Assembly: GCA_030632625.1 (NCBI GenBank)
Contig: DAOVUK010000120.1
Coordinates: 1-8,107 of the forward strand
Source: Gammaproteobacteria bacterium
Lineage (GTDB): Bacteria > Pseudomonadota > Gammaproteobacteria > GRL18
DNA: 8,107 bases
Direction of reading: 5' to 3'
Shown here: in pieces, positions 6,687 through 8,107 of the stretch
Layout of the letters: every line of letters starts with the position of its first letter
How positions within the stretch are numbered: position 1 is the stretch's first letter
The notes under the pieces: model-generated
Databases searched by the model: none
Told to the model about the DNA's origin: nothing
Seen by the model: the letters and a program-made list of their open reading frames with translations, nothing else
Program-made: the position numbers and the translations under genes

Positions 6687-7702
6687 TAGTCCTCCATTAT
6701 TCCTTCGCGTCCCAATAGACCCCGTGGTCGGACCAGCAGGATAATAACGGCAACGAGATAAATAATAATCTGGTCAATACCAGGGAAAATCGATTTTACT
6801 TCATTCATAGAGGCAAAGGACTGTAATATACCCAGTAAAAAACCAGCAGCGACTGCGCCGCCTAAGGAACCCATACCACCGACAACAACTACCACAAAAG
6901 ATAACACCAGAAAATCCATACCCATATGATAATCAGGCGGTAATATAGGTGTGTACATTACGCCAGCCAGGCCTGTCACTACTGCTGCAAGTCCGAAGAC
7001 AACGGTAAATCGTCGTTCAACATCAATGCCTAACAGGCCAACCGTTTCTCGATCCATCATGCCGGCACGCACCACCATGCCGTATGTAGTGAGATTTAAG
7101 AAAGCGAAAACGCCTGCGATTATTATGCCCGAAAAGGCCAGATAAATGAGTCGCCACCAGGGATAAACTACATTCTCACTTAAGCCGAATAATACTCCGA
7201 TGGGTGCACTGCCGGAGACGATGTCAGGTGGAGGCATTGGAATTGGATTGGCGCCAAAGAAAGATTTAATCAGTTCCTGAAGGACAATGGCGAGTCCAAA
7301 GGTGACCAGAATTTGTTCTGCATGAGTCCGTTTATAGAAGTGTCGGATCAAACCGCGTTCCATAATTAAGCCAATCAGGAGCATTACCGGGATAGCAAAA
7401 AGTATCGAAAGAGGGACGGCAAAATCAATAATAGCGGTACCAAAATCACCAAACCATATTTCCAGATAGGGTTGTTCTTTGAAGGCATCAAAAAAAGTGA
7501 TGCTTTCATCTTTAACCTGTTTTGAAATGGTCAGCAATTTATAAAAGCTGACAGAACAAAACGCCCCCAGCATAAATAATGCGCCATGGGCAAAGTTGAC
7601 CACCCCAAGCGTACCAAAAACAAGGGTCAGTCCAAGCGCAATGAGTGCGTAAGCACCGCCTTTGTCAAGCCCGTTGAGTATCTGGAGAAAGATTGCATCC
7701 AT
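6686..7702 (-). CDS. livH: Liv-type ABC transporter permease LivH
   Basis: This is a 338-residue inner-membrane permease, partner of LivM. The N-terminal family hallmark [28 protein letters not shown] is at about 20-47. The ATPase-contact loop [20 protein letters not shown] is at about 208-227, and [21 protein letters not shown] at 271-291. The C-terminal [13 protein letters not shown] is typical of the family. About eight hydrophobic helices are visible. Compared with the usual length of about 290-310, there is an added hydrophilic loop at about 58-92 ([29 protein letters not shown]) between the second and third helices, predicted to face the periplasm. The ribosome site is weak (AAAAGAG about 11 nt before ATG 7702). 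It is the first permease gene, downstream of the presumed binding-protein gene and separated from it by a terminator, a MITE-like element and a hairpin. Confidence 0.92.
   Translation of the reverse strand: MDAIFLQILNGLDKGGAYALIALGLTLVFGTLGVVNFAHGALFMLGAFCSVSFYKLLTISKQVKDESITFFDAFKEQPYLEIWFGDFGTAIIDFAVPLSILFAIPVMLLIGLIMERGLIRHFYKRTHAEQILVTFGLAIVLQELIKSFFGANPIPMPPPDIVSGSAPIGVLFGLSENVVYPWWRLIYLAFSGIIIAGVFAFLNLTTYGMVVRAGMMDRETVGLLGIDVERRFTVVFGLAAVVTGLAGVMYTPILPPDYHMGMDFLVLSFVVVVVGGMGSLGGAVAAGFLLGILQSFASMNEVKSIFPGIDQIIIYLVAVIILLVRPRGLLGREGIMED
6691..6695 (-). promoter_or_regulatory. Ribosome binding site GGAGG of livM, ambiguous between two adjacent ATGs
   Basis: GGAGG sits inside the last codons of livH. 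It is 4 nt from the ATG at 6686 and 7 nt from the ATG at 6683. The 7-nt spacing is the more usual, so the native protein may begin at the second Met; the difference is one residue. Confidence 0.7.
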
Positions 7703-7735
7703 TGTATTACTACTCTTTTAGAAAGTTGTTGAAAA

Positions 7736-7779
7736 TACTTATCCATAAATGTTTTGCTCAAAGCATTTATGGATAAGTA
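7736..7779. repeat. Perfect 16-bp-arm hairpin 34 nt upstream of livH
   Basis: Arms 7736-7751 and 7764-7779 are exactly complementary over 16 bp and enclose a 12-nt loop. The arm contains TATCCATAAATG. The 10-mer ATCCATAAAT in it is also present in the arms of the neighbouring MITE-like element, so the two may be related. On the livH transcript the stem is followed by only a short UAUUUU, so it is a poor terminator. It could stabilise or process the 5' end of the permease mRNA, or be a remnant element. Its role is not shown by the sequence. Confidence 0.7.
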
Positions 7780-7800
7780 CTACTTAAAATACTAATTAAG

Positions 7801-7945
7801 TTAGCTAGTGTTCATCCATAAATAACAGTTTGAGGCGAATGAATTCGCCTCTACAGAAAAAATCATCCAATAATTCAATAGTTTATTAGACTCTAAATTG
7901 TAGGGGCGAATTCATTCGCCTTATTTATGGATGGGCACTAGCTAA
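7801..7945. mobile_element. MITE-like palindromic element with TA flanks (core 7808-7938)
   Basis: The ends 7801-7825 and 7921-7945 are inverted copies with 23 of 25 matching positions. Inside each end sits a smaller palindrome, AGGCGAATGAATTCGCCT (7833-7850) and GGCGAATTCATTCGCC (7905-7920). With TGTAG these form a second inverted pair (7832-7855 and 7899-7922, 22 of 24 matching). The central 43 nt are unstructured and AT-rich. There is no room for a transposase. If the TA dinucleotides at 7806-7807 and 7939-7940 are the target duplication, the element is 131 bp starting GTGTTCATCC and ending GGATGGGCAC. The undisturbed target would then read TTAGCTAGCTAA. A TA duplication is the habit of IS630/Tc1-mariner-type transposases, which could mobilise it in trans; that link is inference. 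Confidence 0.7.
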
Positions 7946-7946
7946 T

Positions 7947-7980
7947 AAAAAGCAGTACAGAATACCATCCTGTACTGCTT
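7947..7980 (-). terminator. Intrinsic terminator after the presumed binding-protein gene
   Basis: On the minus strand AAGCAGTACAG (7980-7970) and CTGTACTGCTT (7960-7950) form a perfect 11-bp stem with a 9-nt loop. The 3' arm runs directly into a T-run (7951-7947). It begins 62 nt past the stop codon at 8042-8044. A terminator between a binding-protein gene and its permease genes is a common way to keep the binding protein in excess. Confidence 0.8.
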
Positions 7981-8041
7981 GTTCCCTAAGCAGGGTTGGT
8001 TGTCAGAATAAAAAATTGTAACTACTCAGTGTATTCATCTT

Positions 8042-8107
8042 TTACCACATAACTGCGTTGTTTTTGCCCTCAAAATGGTCACGTATTTGTATACGCTCAC
8101 ATTTCTC
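8042..8107 (-). CDS. C-terminal 21 residues of a probable ABC transporter substrate-binding protein (partial)
   Basis: Reading from the window edge, the minus strand encodes EKCERIQIRDHFEG and, after a few residues, NNAVMW, then TAA at 8044-8042. The frame is open to the edge. A C-terminus of this kind, charged with a final aromatic residue, resembles the end of periplasmic binding proteins of the Liv/amide-urea class as I recall them. The position immediately upstream of livH, with an intrinsic terminator between, is where such a gene is expected. The short length means the product is inferred mostly from context. Another upstream gene remains possible, and even the coding status rests on frame, stop and terminator placement. 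Confidence 0.5.
   Translation of the reverse strand, partial: EKCERIQIRDHFEGKNNAVMW

Larger units (their letters stand above)
7703..8041. other. Gene-free interval of 339 bp between the presumed binding-protein gene and livH
   Basis: In transcription order it contains 61 nt of trailer after the stop at 8042, an intrinsic terminator (7980-7947), a MITE-like element (7945-7801), about 20 AT-rich bases, a 44-bp perfect hairpin (7779-7736), and a 33-nt leader to livH. I see no convincing -35/-10 pair for a separate livH promoter; TTGAGC inside the hairpin followed 18 nt later by TATTTT is too weak to call. Confidence 0.7.

Noticed and set aside
7703..7800. A dedicated livH promoter or riboswitch in the leader
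   Set aside because: No good -35/-10 pair was found. The only strong structure is a single perfect hairpin, with no multi-helix aptamer and no adjacent terminator or alternative pairing.

Overview
The window looks like chromosomal DNA of an AT-leaning Gram-negative proteobacterium, most likely a gammaproteobacterium. The grounds are an RND pump with periplasmic adaptor and outer-membrane channel, Liv-type ABC transport genes, and intergenic palindromic repeats of proteobacterial style. I cannot name the genus. All seven substantial genes, plus the end of an eighth, are read on the minus strand, so in transcription order the window runs from high to low coordinates.

Transcription begins (8107 to 7947) with the last 21 codons of a gene that is probably the substrate-binding protein of the transporter, followed by a clear intrinsic terminator. 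Between 7801 and 7945 lies a MITE-like palindromic element flanked by TA, then a separate 44-bp perfect hairpin (7736-7779). Next come two permease genes and two ATPase genes, livH-livM-livG-livF (7702 to 3986), tightly coupled by 1-nt, 20-nt and 4-nt junctions. Together with the binding protein they form a complete Liv/Urt-class ABC importer; the substrate (branched-chain amino acid, urea, amide or other) cannot be decided from this sequence.

Between the two operons (3985 to 3175) there is no gene. This stretch holds two diverged copies of a roughly 200-bp repeat in opposite orientation. Each copy is a nested palindrome: variable outer arms of about 21-28 nt enclose a conserved GGGG...CCCC core with two small hairpins, and a conserved flank lies on one side. 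Between the copies is a third, unrelated AT-rich inverted repeat of 148 bp. This cluster is the least explained part of the window.

The second operon (3174 to 1, running off the window) is a tripartite efflux system in the gene order of czcCBA: TolC-family outer-membrane factor, membrane-fusion adaptor, and the first 264 residues of a CzcA/CusA-like RND pump. Just upstream of its first gene are a perfect 11-bp tandem direct repeat and a -10 box. This is the usual layout of an OmpR/PhoB-family response-regulator site, so I infer two-component control of the pump. No complete undescribed protein system is visible; the novelty here is in the non-coding elements.
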